Source: Antilocapra americana (Eukaryota; Chordata; Mammalia; Artiodactyla; Antilocapridae). From it: DNA of 64,000 bases. The notes below the pieces were generated by a model. The model was not told the DNA's origin. It did no database searches and saw only the letters and a program-made list of their open reading frames with translations. This document shows, one piece after another, positions 1 through 10,800 of the stretch (position 1 is its first letter; the number at the start of each line of letters is the position of its first letter). Location of the stretch: positions 5,095,902-5,159,901 of the forward strand of contig ML662465.1 in assembly GCA_007570785.1 (NCBI GenBank). The letters run 5' to 3'. A program made the translations under genes and the position numbers.

Positions 1-132
1 GCAGCCCACCAGGCCCCTCTGTCCGTGGGATCTCCCAGGCAAGAACACTGCAGCGGGTTGCCATTTCCTTTTCCAGGGGATCTTTCCAACCCAGGGATGG
101 AAACTGTGTCTTCTGCATTGGCAGCCAGATAC
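1..132 (-). mobile_element. Bov-tA/BOV-A2 SINE, cut by window edge
   Basis: The body of a Bov SINE in reverse orientation: the tracts for 'tctgtccgtgggat', 'gttgccatttcc' and 'caacccagggatgg' are all present. The tRNA-like head stops early near 132, and the tail lies beyond the window start. Confidence 0.85.
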
Positions 133-613
133 TTAAGCATTTCTTGTGAATTTAATTTTTCCCTTTAACACAGCAGGACGATCTCACTGCATCACCCATG
201 GTGGGTCACAAAGTCAACAGAAGAGATGCGCTTATGGGGATAAATACGGCCATAATTATTACCACAGGACTGAGACTTCTGTCTCCCCAGGTGCTTTCTC
301 TTTACTCGGAGAAACAGGAAGCCACTAGACACCTGGTTTTGTGCTCTTCTAATTGCCGGAGGCCTACAGGCTTAATCCCTTCCCAGGGGTGATAATTAAC
401 ATTTTTAATACAGGCACTTTACAATCAATAGAGTTAACAACTGCTGCTCTTATCTACTTATACTCAGGTGTGAAAAAGAAAAGGGATGGGATGGATGCCT
501 TAGGGATGGAGAATAGAGAAAAGGATAGAATTTAAGAGGAGTCCACAGAGCCTGGGGGCAATCTGGCGAGGCAAAGGTTCTGAACCCTGGAAGAGGGGGA
601 TGCCGAGTCAAGA
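133..613. other. Unclassified intronic DNA
   Basis: I recognise no repeat, exon or RNA gene here. Short reading frames are non-homologous to anything I know and overlap on both strands. Confidence 0.5.
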
Positions 614-622
614 CCAAGTTTA

Positions 623-701
623 TAGATGGCAAAAACCACTATAATATTGTAAAGTAATTAGCCTCCAATTAAAATAAATAAAAAAATTTTTTTTAAAAAG
701 G
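623..701 (+). mobile_element. Very short L1 3' end insertion
   Basis: Only the last ~60 bp of a ruminant L1 3' UTR (…gcaaaaaccactataatattgtaa style end) plus an A/T-rich tail. It is flanked by a 9-bp direct repeat 'ccaagttta' at 614-622 and 702-710, so it looks like a complete, heavily 5'-truncated insertion. Confidence 0.75.
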
Positions 702-908
702 CCAAGTTTAAAAGGCAGAATCTTTAGCATGACATCCAGAGCTCTCCATATTCTGGGCTTATGTCTACTATTCCAGAACCTTCACTCAGCTCAATCTAGC
801 ATGAGGCGGGGCCAAGTGTGAAGGGTAAGACCTACCACAATGGAAGGGAGTAACCAACCACCCCAGAGGCATCAGTTGAGACAGGAGCCAGCCCCAACAG
901 CACATACA

Positions 909-1010
909 GGGGCTTCCCTGGTGGTCCACTGGTGAAGACTCCACTGCAGGGAGCATGAGTTCAATCCCTGGTCAGGGACTGAGATTCCACATGCTGCATG
1001 GCAAAAAAAA
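909..1010 (+). mobile_element. CHR-type SINE, short form
   Basis: Starts with the tRNA-derived head 'ggggcttccctggtgg', has a box B-like 'gttcaatccctggtcag', and ends in a ten-base A run after 'ctgcatggc'. Confidence 0.85.
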
Positions 1011-1310
1011 AAGCAGCAACACATTCATCCATTTTCTTGCATTATAAGATTTCATGGGATATGAACTATCCTGTCTCCACTAAAGGGCCTAAGGGTGGGG
1101 AAATGGAAAAGAAGGGTCTCTCTTTTGTTTTCCATTTGATCTAAAATAGGTTTTTGCTTTAAGAAGTCTATTTTTCTCTAAGTTTTTCTCTTTCCCAGTG
1201 CTTATCATAATATAATGTAATGATCTCTTTTTTTTCCTTATTTGCTTGTTTACAAACAAGGAAACGTAAGTTACATGATGAGCAAGGACTCTTTCAGTCT
1301 TGTTCACCAC

Positions 1311-1451
1311 AGTTTTTAGAGGGGTTTTGTTCAGTTTTGTTGGACACACTGAGTGGCATGTGGGAATCTTAAGTTTCCCAACCAGGGATTTAACCTGCGC
1401 CCTGCTACGGTGGATGTAGAGTCAACCATCAGACCACCAGGGAAGTCCCTT
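1311..1451 (-). mobile_element. CHR-type SINE, short form
   Basis: Reverse copy ending '…ccaccagggaagtccct' with a T-rich tail on the left. A 14-bp duplication 'gtcttgttcaccac' at 1297-1310 and 1452-1465 marks the insertion. Confidence 0.88.
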
Positions 1452-1489
1452 GTCTTGTTCACCACTGTATCCCCAATCTGGCATAGAGT

Positions 1490-2812
1490 CAGTTCAGTTC
1501 AGTCGTGTCTGACTCTTTGCACCCCCGTGAACCGCAGCACACCAGGCCTCCCTGTCCATCACCAACTCCCGAGTCCACCCAAACCCATGTCCATTGAGTC
1601 AGTGATGCCATTCAGCCATCTCATTCTCTGTCGTCCCCTTCTCTTTCTTTCCCAGCATCAGGGTCTTTTCAAATGAGTCAGCTCTTCACATCAGGTGGCC
1701 AAAGTATTGGAGTTTCAGCTTCAACATCAGTCCTTCCAATGAACACCCAGGACTGATCTCCTTTAGGATGGACTGGTTGCATCTCCTTGCAGTCCAAGGG
1801 ACTCTCAAGAGTCTTCTCCAACACCACAATTCAAAAGCATCAATTCTTTGGTGCTCAGCTTTCTTTATAGTCTGACTCTCACACCCATACATGACTACTG
1901 GAAAAACCATAGCCTTGACTAGACAGACCTTTGTTGGCAACGTAATATCTCTGCTTTTCAATATGCTATCTAGGTTGGTCATAACTTTTCTTCCAAGGAG
2001 TAAGTGTCTCTTAATTTCATTGCTGCAATCACCATCTGCAGTGATTTTGGAGCCCAGAAAAATAAAGTTTGACACTGTTTCCACTGTTTCCCCATCTATT
2101 TGCCATGAAGTGATGGGGCCGGACGCCATGATCTTAGTTTTCTGAATGTTGAACTTTAAGCCAACTTTTTCACTCTCCTCTTTCACTTTCATCAAGAGGC
2201 TTTTTAGTTCCTCTTCACTTTCTGCCATAAGGGTGGTGTCGTCTGCATATCTGAGGGTACTGATATTTCTCCCAGCAATCTTGATTCCAGCTTGTGCTTC
2301 TTCCAGCCCAGTGTTTCTCATGATGTACTCTGCATACAAGTTAAATAAGCAGGGTGCCAATATATACCCTTAATGTACTCTTTTTCCTATTTGGAACCAG
2401 TCTGTTGTTCCATATCCAGTTCTAACTGTTGCTTCCTGACCTGCATACAGGTTTCTGAAGAGGCAAGTCAGGTGGTCTGGTATGCACATCTCTTTCAGAA
2501 TTTTCCAGTTTATTGTGATCCCCACAGTCAAAGGCTTTGGCATAGTCAATAAAGCAGAAGTAGATGTTTTTCTGGAACACTCTTGCTTTTTCAATGATCC
2601 AGCGGATGTTGGCAATTTGATCTCTGGTTCCTCTGAATTTTCTAAAATCAACTTGAACATCTGGAAGTTCATGGTTCACGTATTGCTGAAGCCTGGCTTG
2701 GAGAATTTTGACCATTACTTTACTAGCATGTGAGACGAGTGCAATTGTGCGGTAGTTGGAGCATTCTTTGGCATTGCCTTTCTTTAGGTGCTCAATACGG
2801 TTTCTTTTTAAA
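1490..2812 (-). mobile_element. BovB (RTE) LINE, 5'-truncated 1.3 kb
   Basis: The 3' part of a BovB element reads on the minus strand from RT coding sequence to the 3' terminus ('cactgaactgaact' type end, at the low-coordinate side). It is the largest BovB copy in the window. The 5' end stops inside the RT coding region near 2805-2812, where BovB-like protein similarity fades. Confidence 0.93.
1686..2360 (-). pseudogene. BovB reverse transcriptase remnant
   Basis: A 224-codon frame carries the RTE-type RT active-site motif YADD (residues 38-41, about 2238-2249), followed by the conserved connection and C-terminal region up to 'YFGHLM'. The coding sequence continues upstream in other frames (2370-2672 and 2422-2805), so at least two frameshifts break it, and a stop truncates it at 1686. 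It cannot encode a full enzyme. Confidence 0.9.
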
Positions 2813-3544
2813 TCTTGAAGGTGGAGATACTTCCAGAAATATAGCAAGACGCTTGAAGCACAGTACCTGAGGGTGATATAGATCACTGGGCAGAGAGAAA
2901 GGTTAAGAAAGAGAACTGGAAATGACCATTTGGAGGGGGCTTTTTTTGTTGCTACAGTAACAGTAAAGGACATAAGAGCACAAGATTTCACATGGATTCT
3001 TCTCTGTGGCCGTGTGGATTGTTTAAAAGTTAGAAACATCACGCTAGTGGCCCCACAAAGGAGACCCTTAAAACAAATTTTCAAAGCTTGACCTCAGCTT
3101 AGCTAAGATTTTAATCCATATCCATTAGTGACAAGACTGGTACAAAAATAAGAACAGTCACTTCCTCTTTTATGTTTGAAAAAAAAAAAAAGAACTTACT
3201 GAACTCTGAACTTCCTCTCTTCTAACCACAACTTACTACTGGCTTACACTGGTAAAATAATTGCCAACAAAATAATAAGGAGGTATCTTATTGGCGCTGC
3301 TAAGTTTCTCTCCAAGACTACAACATTGCCTGCTGATTCCAAGGGAATCAGGGATCCTGATTGAAAGGGGAGAAAACTGTCCCAAGGCTGCCAAGAAACT
3401 GCTCAGCTCAGCTTTGTGGCTAGGGCAGCTCCACTCACAGGGCGGACACCTGCCGTGCCAGAAAGAAACCTGCAGACTATTCCGAGGCACAAACCTGCAG
3501 CCAGATGCCTGGGACAGAGCTCGGACAGAGGGTGCAGCAACCTG
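2813..3544. other. Unclassified intronic DNA
   Basis: No family recognised. It contains an A12 run at 3180-3192, possibly the tail of a decayed retroelement. Confidence 0.45.
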
Positions 3545-3640
3545 GGTCTGGGCCTGGCCCTAACACTTACTCACCAGTTCTGTGATGTTGAGGAAGTGGC
3601 TTAACCTCTCTGGGCATCCGTTTTCTCATATGTTAGAAAG
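3545..3640 (+). mobile_element. MIR SINE fragment
   Basis: The core MIR phrase is recognisable: '…gaggaagtggcttaacctct' followed by 'ctgggcatccgttttctcat'. Divergent and incomplete. Confidence 0.7.
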
Positions 3641-4018
3641 AAAAAAGGCTTTTGTTTCTGGTACAGTCGAACAAACTCCAACTGAACCCAAATTTCCTAT
3701 AGATAACAAGTTTAACCCTGGACAAAAAAAAAAAATTTTTTTTTTTTACCTGAAAGTACTGAAGAATGAACATGAGAAGGCAGATTCTGGAGGGAGGGAG
3801 CTGAAATTTGAAAGAACAGAAGAGCCGTTTTGCAGCTTTTACCCTTAGGAACAGGCTTTAGCCAGCACCAAATGGCAGCTAAGACTCCAACATAAAACCT
3901 TAAATCTTCCTGACTTGCAGAGCCAGAGGACAAATTTCAGGTCAACCATAGCTACTGGAAAGTGCGGAGGGAATCCAGGAATAGAGCAAGCTCAGAAAGA
4001 AGCCTCGACTCCCGAGTA
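3641..4018. other. Unclassified intronic DNA with A/T block
   Basis: Holds an A13 run immediately followed by T11 (3724-3748), a perfect A/T hairpin. Otherwise not recognised. Confidence 0.45.
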
Positions 4019-4452
4019 CAGGCAGACCTCAGAGATACTGCGGGCTTGATTCTAGACCACCGCACTAAAGCAAAACTGCAATAAAGTGAATCACCCATTT
4101 TTTTGGTTTCCCAGTGTTACAGGCTAAAGTGTGCACTAGCACTGTCTATAAAAACAATGTACATACCTTAATTTTAAAATAATTTATTGCTAAAAAATAC
4201 CAACATAATTACCGTAGTAACATCAAAGATTACTGATCACAGATCACCATAATAAGTCTAACAAAAATGTAAACATTTGAAATATGATGAGAATTACCAA
4301 AACATGACCTGGGGACACAAAGTGAGCAAATGCTATTGAAAAAAAATGGTGTCAACAGACTTGCTAAAAACCTTCAATTTGTGAAAAAAAAAAAGAAAGA
4401 AAGAAAAGAAAACTACAGTACCTTCGAAGCACAGTAAAATGAGGTATGCCTG
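4019..4452 (-). mobile_element. Tigger1-derived non-autonomous DNA transposon
   Basis: The left end 'caggcagacctcagagata' and right end 'gaggtatgcctg' are terminal inverted repeats of the Tigger1 (pogo/TcMar) type. The interior joins the two Tigger1 outer regions directly with no transposase region, giving a ~434-bp internal-deletion derivative. A TA dinucleotide precedes the left end (4017-4018); the right TA has decayed to 'aa'. Orientation is relative to my memory of the transposase frame. Confidence 0.88.
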
Positions 4453-4458
4453 AATAAG

Positions 4459-4680
4459 GGTTTCCCCCGTGGCTTAGTGTTAAAGAATCTGCCCTCAGTG
4501 CAGGCGTTGCGGGAGATGCAGCTTTGATCCTTGGGTCAGGAATATCCCCTAGAGGAGGGCAAGGCAACTCACTTCCATATTCTTGCCTGGAGAATCCCAC
4601 GGACAGAGGATCCTGGCAGGCTACAGTCCGTAGGAACACAAAGAGTCAAACACAGCTAAAGCAACTTAACAGGCGCGCAC
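4459..4680 (+). mobile_element. Bov-tA/BOV-A2 SINE
   Basis: Full forward copy from 'gggtttcccccgtggcttag' to '…caaagagtcaaacacagc', followed by a short CA-rich tail. It lies within ten bases of the Tigger1 end. Confidence 0.88.
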
Positions 4681-5040
4681 ACACACTGTAAACTCTAAGT
4701 GTCTGACTGACTCTCAAACCATGCACACATAGGGTAGCCTTAAAGAAGCCTCAATATAAAATAAAAAACAGAACTGACATCTAGCTGGTGTCCAAGAAAC
4801 AGGTTACTGTCCAAGTCAACAGCTTACAAAGGTGAATACATCAACATTCCTCATAGAAATAAAACAGAATCCAGAGTCCCCACAATGTAACACTCGCAAC
4901 GTCCAGGATACATTCTGAAATTATGCAACATGTGAAAAACCCAGAAAATATGACCCACTCTCAAGAGAAAATACAATCAACCAAGGAAAAGAAGAGAGGA
5001 ATAGTTCCTATTAGGTTGGGGTAATAATCTGAAATTGTCT
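4681..5040. other. Unclassified intronic DNA
   Basis: Nothing recognised on either strand. Confidence 0.45.
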
Positions 5041-5300
5041 GAGATACCAGGCATTCAGCTGCAGGTTACAGAACACCCATCTTGAAATGGCTTAAGCAGT
5101 AGGAGAATTCATTGTCTAACAAGACCAGATTTCTAGAAATAGGGCTATATAAGGGTTATATCAGGGCTATATCAAGGTTAATTAATTCAGTGGCTCAATG
5201 ACATCATGAAAGACACAAATCCTCTCTGTCTTTTCACACCATCACTCACAGCATGTCAGCCTTGTCCCTCATGGTAGAAGATGACTACCAAGGCATGACA
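5041..5300 (+). repeat. Ancient mammalian repeat, family unassigned
   Basis: Pattern 'ttacagaaca…aaatggcttaagcagtagg…gaattcattg' then 'ccctcatggtagaagatg' resembles segments at 46186-46500 and 59055-59370. I recognise the type as a common old mammalian repeat but cannot name it with certainty. Confidence 0.5.
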
Positions 5301-6387
5301 TGAGGTCCTCGAAGACAAATCCTTTGTCCTGGGTACCCTTCCTTCTGGATTTGTATGCTGTCCTGTGAGGATATGACTCCTGGTACTTATCACAGTCTTC
5401 CTGGGACCAAGAGGGCAGACACTGATGACACTTGGAGGATGGTGGATCAAATAATCGGGAGAATCCCCAGTCTGTCATGACCGTTTTAAGCCTCAGAGTA
5501 ACCCTCAAATCACCTACCTCCAGATAATTTTTTAAATGTTCTACTATTAACATTCAAAGTGTACTACCTGAAACAACCAACAGAACTGGAAAACTAGTAA
5601 TATTAGCTCTAAATAGAAGACAAGCACAAAAAACACAATGAAAATTATAATTACTAATCCCAGCAGCCACATATCTCTGAGCCTGAGGTTCCCTCATTCT
5701 TTTTATTTAAAAGAGAAATTAGCATGCATTAGAAAAGTGTCTAAGACATGATAGCACTACACTGACAAATCCTCCTTAACAACCAGAAGAATTAAGAAGA
5801 GAATTGAAGAGGGGAAAATATAGGCGTGTGTGTATTTCTATTTAATGTCACACACAACTAAAATCTTTGAGTACCGCCAGAAATATGCTTTAGGTATTTT
5901 GAAAAAAAAAAAACAGCCTTGTATTAAAAACTCCCAAATATTTACTGTCATCTCTGACTTCTCATTATTCTCAATTACCTTTTGGACATCTACACTTGGA
6001 TATACTACAGGCATCTCAAACTCAATACAGCCCGTGTAGAATTCACTATCTTTACCCGTAAGCTGTCTCCTTTTCTTGAATTTTCTGCTGCTCTTTATGA
6101 TATCCTTCTTCATCAAGTACCGAAACGAGAAATCCCTCAATAGCTGACAAGGATTCATACTGCTTTTATTGTTCCATGTGCCAAAGTGATGCTCACACAG
6201 ACATTATTACATGTGATTGCCACGAATCTTTCTAGAAGGTACTGTCCCTTATCATTTACCCTTGTTTCAAAGTGACCAAGTCAAGGATAAGAAACCTGCC
6301 TGGGCTCACAGGATCCAAATCCAGATCTGTCTAACCCTCTTTTCCTACTTCACAAAGCAAGTAGAGACCATCAAGCAAGAATCCCTC
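5301..6387. other. Unclassified intronic DNA
   Basis: About 1.1 kb with no recognised repeat or coding signal. An A12 run occurs near 5902. Confidence 0.45.
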
Positions 6388-6396
6388 AACTGGCCT

Positions 6397-6623
6397 CATG
6401 CACACATATGCTAAGTCACTTCAGTCGTATCGGACTCTGACTCTTTTCAACCCCAGGGACTGTAGCCAGCCAGGCTCTTCTGTCCATGGGGATTCTCCAG
6501 GTGAGACTATTGGAGCAGGTTGCCATGCCTTCCTCCAGGGAATCTTCCGAACCCAGGGATTGAACCCACGTCTGTCTCCTGCATTGGCAGGTTCTTTACC
6601 AGTAGCATCACTTGGGAAGCCTG
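6397..6623 (-). mobile_element. Bov-tA/BOV-A2 SINE
   Basis: Reverse copy from 'atgctaagtcacttcagtcg' to '…cttgggaagcc'. Flanking repeats 'aactggc(c)t' at 6388-6396 and 6624-6632 are the target duplication. Confidence 0.9.
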
Positions 6624-6738
6624 AACTGGCTTTAAAGTTATTTTATTTCCCATCCATTTTCCCTTCTTTTTTAATTCAACCTGTGCTCTCCCCTCTCATT
6701 GATAGAGACAGAATAAAGGGACAAAGTAGGTGATTAAG

Positions 6739-6801
6739 GAGTCAAACCGGGGTCTCCTGCATTGCAGGTAGATTCCCTACCATCTGAGCCACTAGGGAAG
6801 C
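6739..6801 (-). mobile_element. Isolated SINE tRNA-like head
   Basis: Only the reverse complement of the Bov SINE head is present ('ctcctgcattgcaggtagat' to 'gccactagggaagccc'); the BovA body is missing. Confidence 0.75.
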
Positions 6802-7120
6802 CCAAATCCCAGTAGGGGACTGTAGGTAGAAAAATATGGAAGATCCCTGTAACTTCATGATTACTCAAGAAAGCAGACTTGCTTGGCAACAAAATGGTGC
6901 AACAGTAGCATGGGACATGTCCCCAAACAATAAAATAATGGTGGTATGAGATTCACAACCTGCCCAGAGAGCTCAGTAAGTTAGTGATCCCTAGGACACT
7001 CTCTCTGCACAATAATTTGTGGACTTAGGTTGACCATGTAGAGACAAGAAAATTGCCCTGCTCAACCAGGAGGAAGAGCTGATGATGGAAGCATGACATC
7101 CATTCAGGAAGACAAACAAG

Positions 7121-7466
7121 GGGCTTCCCTGATGGCTCAGTGGTAAAGAATCCGCCTGCTGATGCAGGAGATGCAGGTTCGATCCCTGGTCCTGGAAGAT
7201 CTCCCATGCCACAGGGCAACCAAGCCTGTGCACCACAGCTACTGAGCCAGCACTCTAGGGCCCTCGAGCCACAACTGTTGGTTGATTCACAAGCTGCAGC
7301 TACGGAAACCTGGGCTCCCAGAGCCACCACTCCACAAGAAAAGCCACGGCAATGAGCAGCCCGCGCACCACATCTAGAGAGTAGCCCCTACTCGCTGCAA
7401 CTAGAGGAAAGCCTAAGCAGAAACAGAGACCCAGCGCAGCTAAAAAAAAAAATTAATAAATAAAAA
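7121..7466 (+). mobile_element. CHR SINE, long form
   Basis: Head 'ggggcttccctgatggctca', then the long CHR body (…caactactgagcc…ccgcgcaccac…gcaactagaggaaagcc…) and an A-rich tail at 7442-7466. Confidence 0.9.
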
Positions 7467-7660
7467 CCTCATACTGGGTAAACGGCCACAGAGAATCCGG
7501 AGTCAAAAGAGGGTGTCAGGAGATACAAGGCATGTTGTCCCAGGATATTTTTTAAAAAAGAAAGACAAGTTCTTCTCCCCCTCCCCACTTTTCCTTTGAT
7601 TATGAAACTGTAGCCTAAGTTCTTGGGGTGCCACATTTCTCAACCTCCTGCTTGTAAACC

Positions 7661-7790
7661 TCACAAGCATCCTATTCTAATATATCACTTCTTATCTATC
7701 ACTGTCTCTCGCTGAATTCTTTCCTACACTGACACATAAAGGACAGTGGTACCGGAGCTCTTTGGAGCCCCCCTGAAATGACACCACACG
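7661..7790 (+). repeat. Possible LTR U5-like fragment
   Basis: The tract 'ctcgctgaattctttcctac' followed by 'actgacacataaagga' resembles the 3' part of ruminant ERV LTRs as I remember them. No partner LTR or internal ERV sequence is present. Weak call. Confidence 0.3.
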
Positions 7791-8375
7791 CTTTCACCAT
7801 CTCCCGGAAAGATGTCCTCCCTGGTCCTCCGTTACTTCACCATGCTCTCGCCTGCACTTAGCGCTGTCAACCTCACCAGGAGAAGAGTCCTGCTCACTTT
7901 GAACCCTGGAGAGTTTTCCCTCTCCTTTCAATGTTCTTCTACCTTCTCTCTGCCCCTCCAAATTTTCTCTTCTTCAAGCTTAATGTTCCTGATCCTTCAA
8001 CTACTATTTCTTGGCCAAGTGTCCCTTCTCTCTCTTGCTTCTCCTCCCCCTTCACTGACACTCTGCTTCACTCTCACTGCTTCCACTTCCTCAAAACTCA
8101 ACTTAGAACCTGGGCTCCCACATGCAGGGGCTGAGAGCTTGGCAGCAGCTCCTTTATCTCCACCCTGATGGCTTGATGGCTGCAGCATCCACTGTTTGCT
8201 GATACGGAAGGCAACATTTTTCATTCACGTAAACTACACAGTGATACTGTCACAATGCCCTAACCAAAGGCTGATCAGGGGTCCTGCAGAATCCTTGAAC
8301 CACAAGCTTCAGAACAGATGGCCTGGGTTTGTCATCCTCTTCAAATTCTTCTTAGTTTCAAGACCTAGGGCAGGG
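7791..8375. other. Unclassified pyrimidine-rich intronic DNA
   Basis: Long C/T-rich stretch (about 7910-8110) with overlapping frames on both strands and no recognised domain. Confidence 0.45.
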
Positions 8376-8540
8376 ACTTCCTTGGTGGTCCAGTGGTTAA
8401 GAATTCACCTTGCAGTGCAGGAGATGCAAGTTCAGTCCCTGGTGGAGCAACTAAGACTCTACGTGCTGCAGGGCAACTAAGCCCGTGCACCACAGCTAGA
8501 GACCAGACACAGCCAAATAAATAAATAAATACTAAAAAAA
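8376..8540 (+). mobile_element. CHR-type SINE
   Basis: From 'gggacttccttggtggtcca' through 'gcccgtgcaccacagctaga' to an (AAAT)n/A-rich tail. Confidence 0.87.
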
Positions 8541-8603
8541 AATAAAAAAGGCCTGAGGCAAGTTAATATCCCTGAATCTCCATTTCTTTTCTTCTTTTTC
8601 TTT

Positions 8604-8716
8604 TTTGAGCATGCTGCATGGCTTGCAGGATCTCAGTTCCCAGACCAGGAATCACACCTGTGCCCTCTGCAGTAGAAGCATGGAGTCCTAACCACTGGAC
8701 TCCCAGGGAATTCAGT
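8604..8716 (-). mobile_element. CHR-type SINE, short form
   Basis: Reverse copy with T-rich left tail, 'agcatgctgcatggc' and the terminal 'taaccactggactcccaggg'. With the copy at 8376-8540 it forms an inverted pair 60 bp apart. Confidence 0.85.
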
Positions 8717-9318
8717 CTCCTCATGGAGGGAAAATGAGACCCATCTCCTCGGGTGCTGCAGACTTTAAATGCAATCATGTGTGAAGCATTCAGCTCAGGG
8801 CCTCGATAAATGAGCACAACGCTTCAGGGAAATACTATCATCCCACGGACATGTCTGCTGTATGTGAACCCTTTCTTCCAAATGACACCAGGACTTCATG
8901 CTTCTCAGCCTGTCCTCCCAGTCCAGCAACTCACACACAGAGAAATCAGCTGACTGCGGTCACATGACCATCAAGAGCCCTCAGACCTAAAGCCACTTTC
9001 TGAATTCCTTATCCAGGGCCACAGCTAAAAATCTTTTGATGTGCTAACTCCTTCACTGGACAAAAACAATTTACTGAAAATATTTTCTCCCACGAGGGAG
9101 TTTTCTCATCCATCAGATTCTGCCAGTTTCACCCACTGCTATGGCAGACAAGCTTTCCTAGCTCTGAAGGATAAGCTAGATCATCTTCAAGCACCGTAGA
9201 GCCTGCCTGGCCACAGTTCCCCCTCCCTCTGCCAGAGCCCCCCACCCACCCAAAGGCTCTCTCCTACACAAGCCCTTCACCTTAGTGACTGGGAACTCAG
9301 AATCTGACTCAGACAGAA
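8717..9318. other. Unclassified intronic DNA
   Basis: Nothing recognised. Confidence 0.45.
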
Positions 9319-9320
9319 AA

Positions 9321-9622
9321 ACAAAGTCACTCAGTTGTGTCCAACTCTCTGCAACCCCATGGACTATACATATACAGTCCATGGAATTCTCCAGGCCAGA
9401 ATACTGGAGTGGGTAGCCTTTCCCTTCTCCAGGGGATCTTCCCAAACCAGGGATCAAACCCAGGTCTCCCACATTGCAGGCAGATCCTTTACCAGCTGAG
9501 CCACAAGGGAAGTCCAAGAATACTGGAGTGGGTAGCCTATCCCTTCTCCAGCGGATCTTTTAGCCTCAGGAATCGAATCAGGGTCTCCTGCACTGCAGGC
9601 AGATTCTTTACCAACTGAGATC
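9321..9622 (-). mobile_element. Bov-tA2-type SINE with duplicated head
   Basis: A full reverse Bov SINE (9321-9515) is directly followed by a second partial unit (9516-9622) that repeats 'aatactggagtgggtagcct' and a second tRNA-like head. This dimeric layout is typical of the Bov-tA2 subfamily. Confidence 0.87.
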
Positions 9623-9844
9623 TTGAATTCACTCTGGGCTCTGCAGTTCTCATGAAAACTCTTTATCCTTCCTAAGCCTGTTTCCTCACTGATGAATGGA
9701 GGTGATAATAAGGATGATGATTCAAAGCGACGAAGTCTGAAATCTCCAGCTCATTGCAAGCCCTCAGATATTAGCTGTCATTATCATCACTGTCACCATC
9801 ATCATCTCTCCATTCCTTTTATGCAGTCCTGAACTCAAATCTAT

Positions 9845-10275
9845 GTTTGAACCTGTAACTTTGGAAACAACTCTTTAACTTTGTGCCTAGTTTTATCAGC
9901 ATAAAATGGGAATAATAAAGTAGTAGCCTCACTGGGCTGTTGTGAAGATTAAAAAGGGTTCAGTTCAGCTCAGTTCAGTCGCTCAGTCGTGTCCGACTCT
10001 TTGCGACCCCATGGACCACAGCATGCCAGGCCTCCCTATCCATCACCAACTCCCGCAGTTTACTCAAACCCATGTCCATTGAGTCGGTGATGCCATCCAA
10101 CCATCTCATCCTCTGTTGTCCCCTTCTCCTCCTGCCCTCTATTTTTCCCAGCATCAGGCTCTTTTCAAATGAGTCAGCTCTTCACATCAGGTGGCCAAAG
10201 AAAGGGTTAATACACTTAAGACACTTAGGACCATGCCAGGAACATAGTAAGTACTTAATAAATGTCAACTTGAGT
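9845..10275 (+). mobile_element. MIR SINE split by BovB
   Basis: The left half (9845-9958) has 'ataaaatgggaataataaag' and 'gggctgttgtgaagatta'. The right half (10205-10275) continues with 'catagtaagtacttaataaa'. The two halves join in consensus order once the BovB insert is removed. Confidence 0.85.
9959..10200 (-). mobile_element. BovB 3' end inside MIR
   Basis: The terminal ~240 bp of BovB in reverse orientation. 'aaagggtt' occurs on both sides (about 9951-9958 and 10201-10208) as the target duplication. Confidence 0.9.
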
Positions 10276-10394
10276 CAGCAGCATTTGAAAGCCTTATTTG
10301 AAGATGTCCAGGAAATGGAAGTTTCCCTGGCCAGTCTTTCCCTGCTGATAGAGACTCTCCTGGAGACACACACATTCAAGCAGAAACAGGTCTA

Positions 10395-10800
10395 ACTCAG
10401 ATTCATTTTTTCTTCTTTTTGTAAATAAATTTATTCTTTTTAATTGGAGGATAATTGTTTTACAATATTGTGTTAGTTTCTGCCATACATCAACATGAAT
10501 CAGCCACAAATATACATATATCCCTCTTGAACCTCCCTCCCACCTCCCACTTCCCACCCCATCCCACCCCTCTAGGTTGTCTCTGAGCACCAGGCTTGAG
10601 GTCCCTCCATCATGCAGCAAACTCCCATTGGCTATCTGTCTTACATACAGCAATGTACATAAGGTACATGTTTCAACGTTACTCTTTCAACTTGTCCCTC
10701 TCTTTCCTTCCCCCACTGTGCCTACAAGTCTGTTCTCTGTCTGCATCTCCACTGCTGCCCTGCAGACAGGTTCATCAGCACCATCTTTCTTTAATTAGGT
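10395..10800 (-). mobile_element. Ruminant L1 3' end
   Basis: Reverse complement of the L1 3' UTR: 'taattggaggataattgttt', 'acatcaacatgaatcagcca', a C/T-rich block, then 'caggttcatcagcaccatct'. The A-tail is at the left as T-rich DNA. Confidence 0.87.

Noticed and set aside
1686..2360. Reverse transcriptase frame as a host gene or retron
   Set aside because: The YADD enzyme fragment and 3' terminus are those of BovB (RTE), with frameshifts and 5' truncation.
7161..7200. tRNA genes suggested by box A/B-like text in SINEs
   Set aside because: The box B-like 'gttcgatccctggtc' belongs to tRNA-derived SINE heads; no cloverleaf with paired acceptor stem is present.
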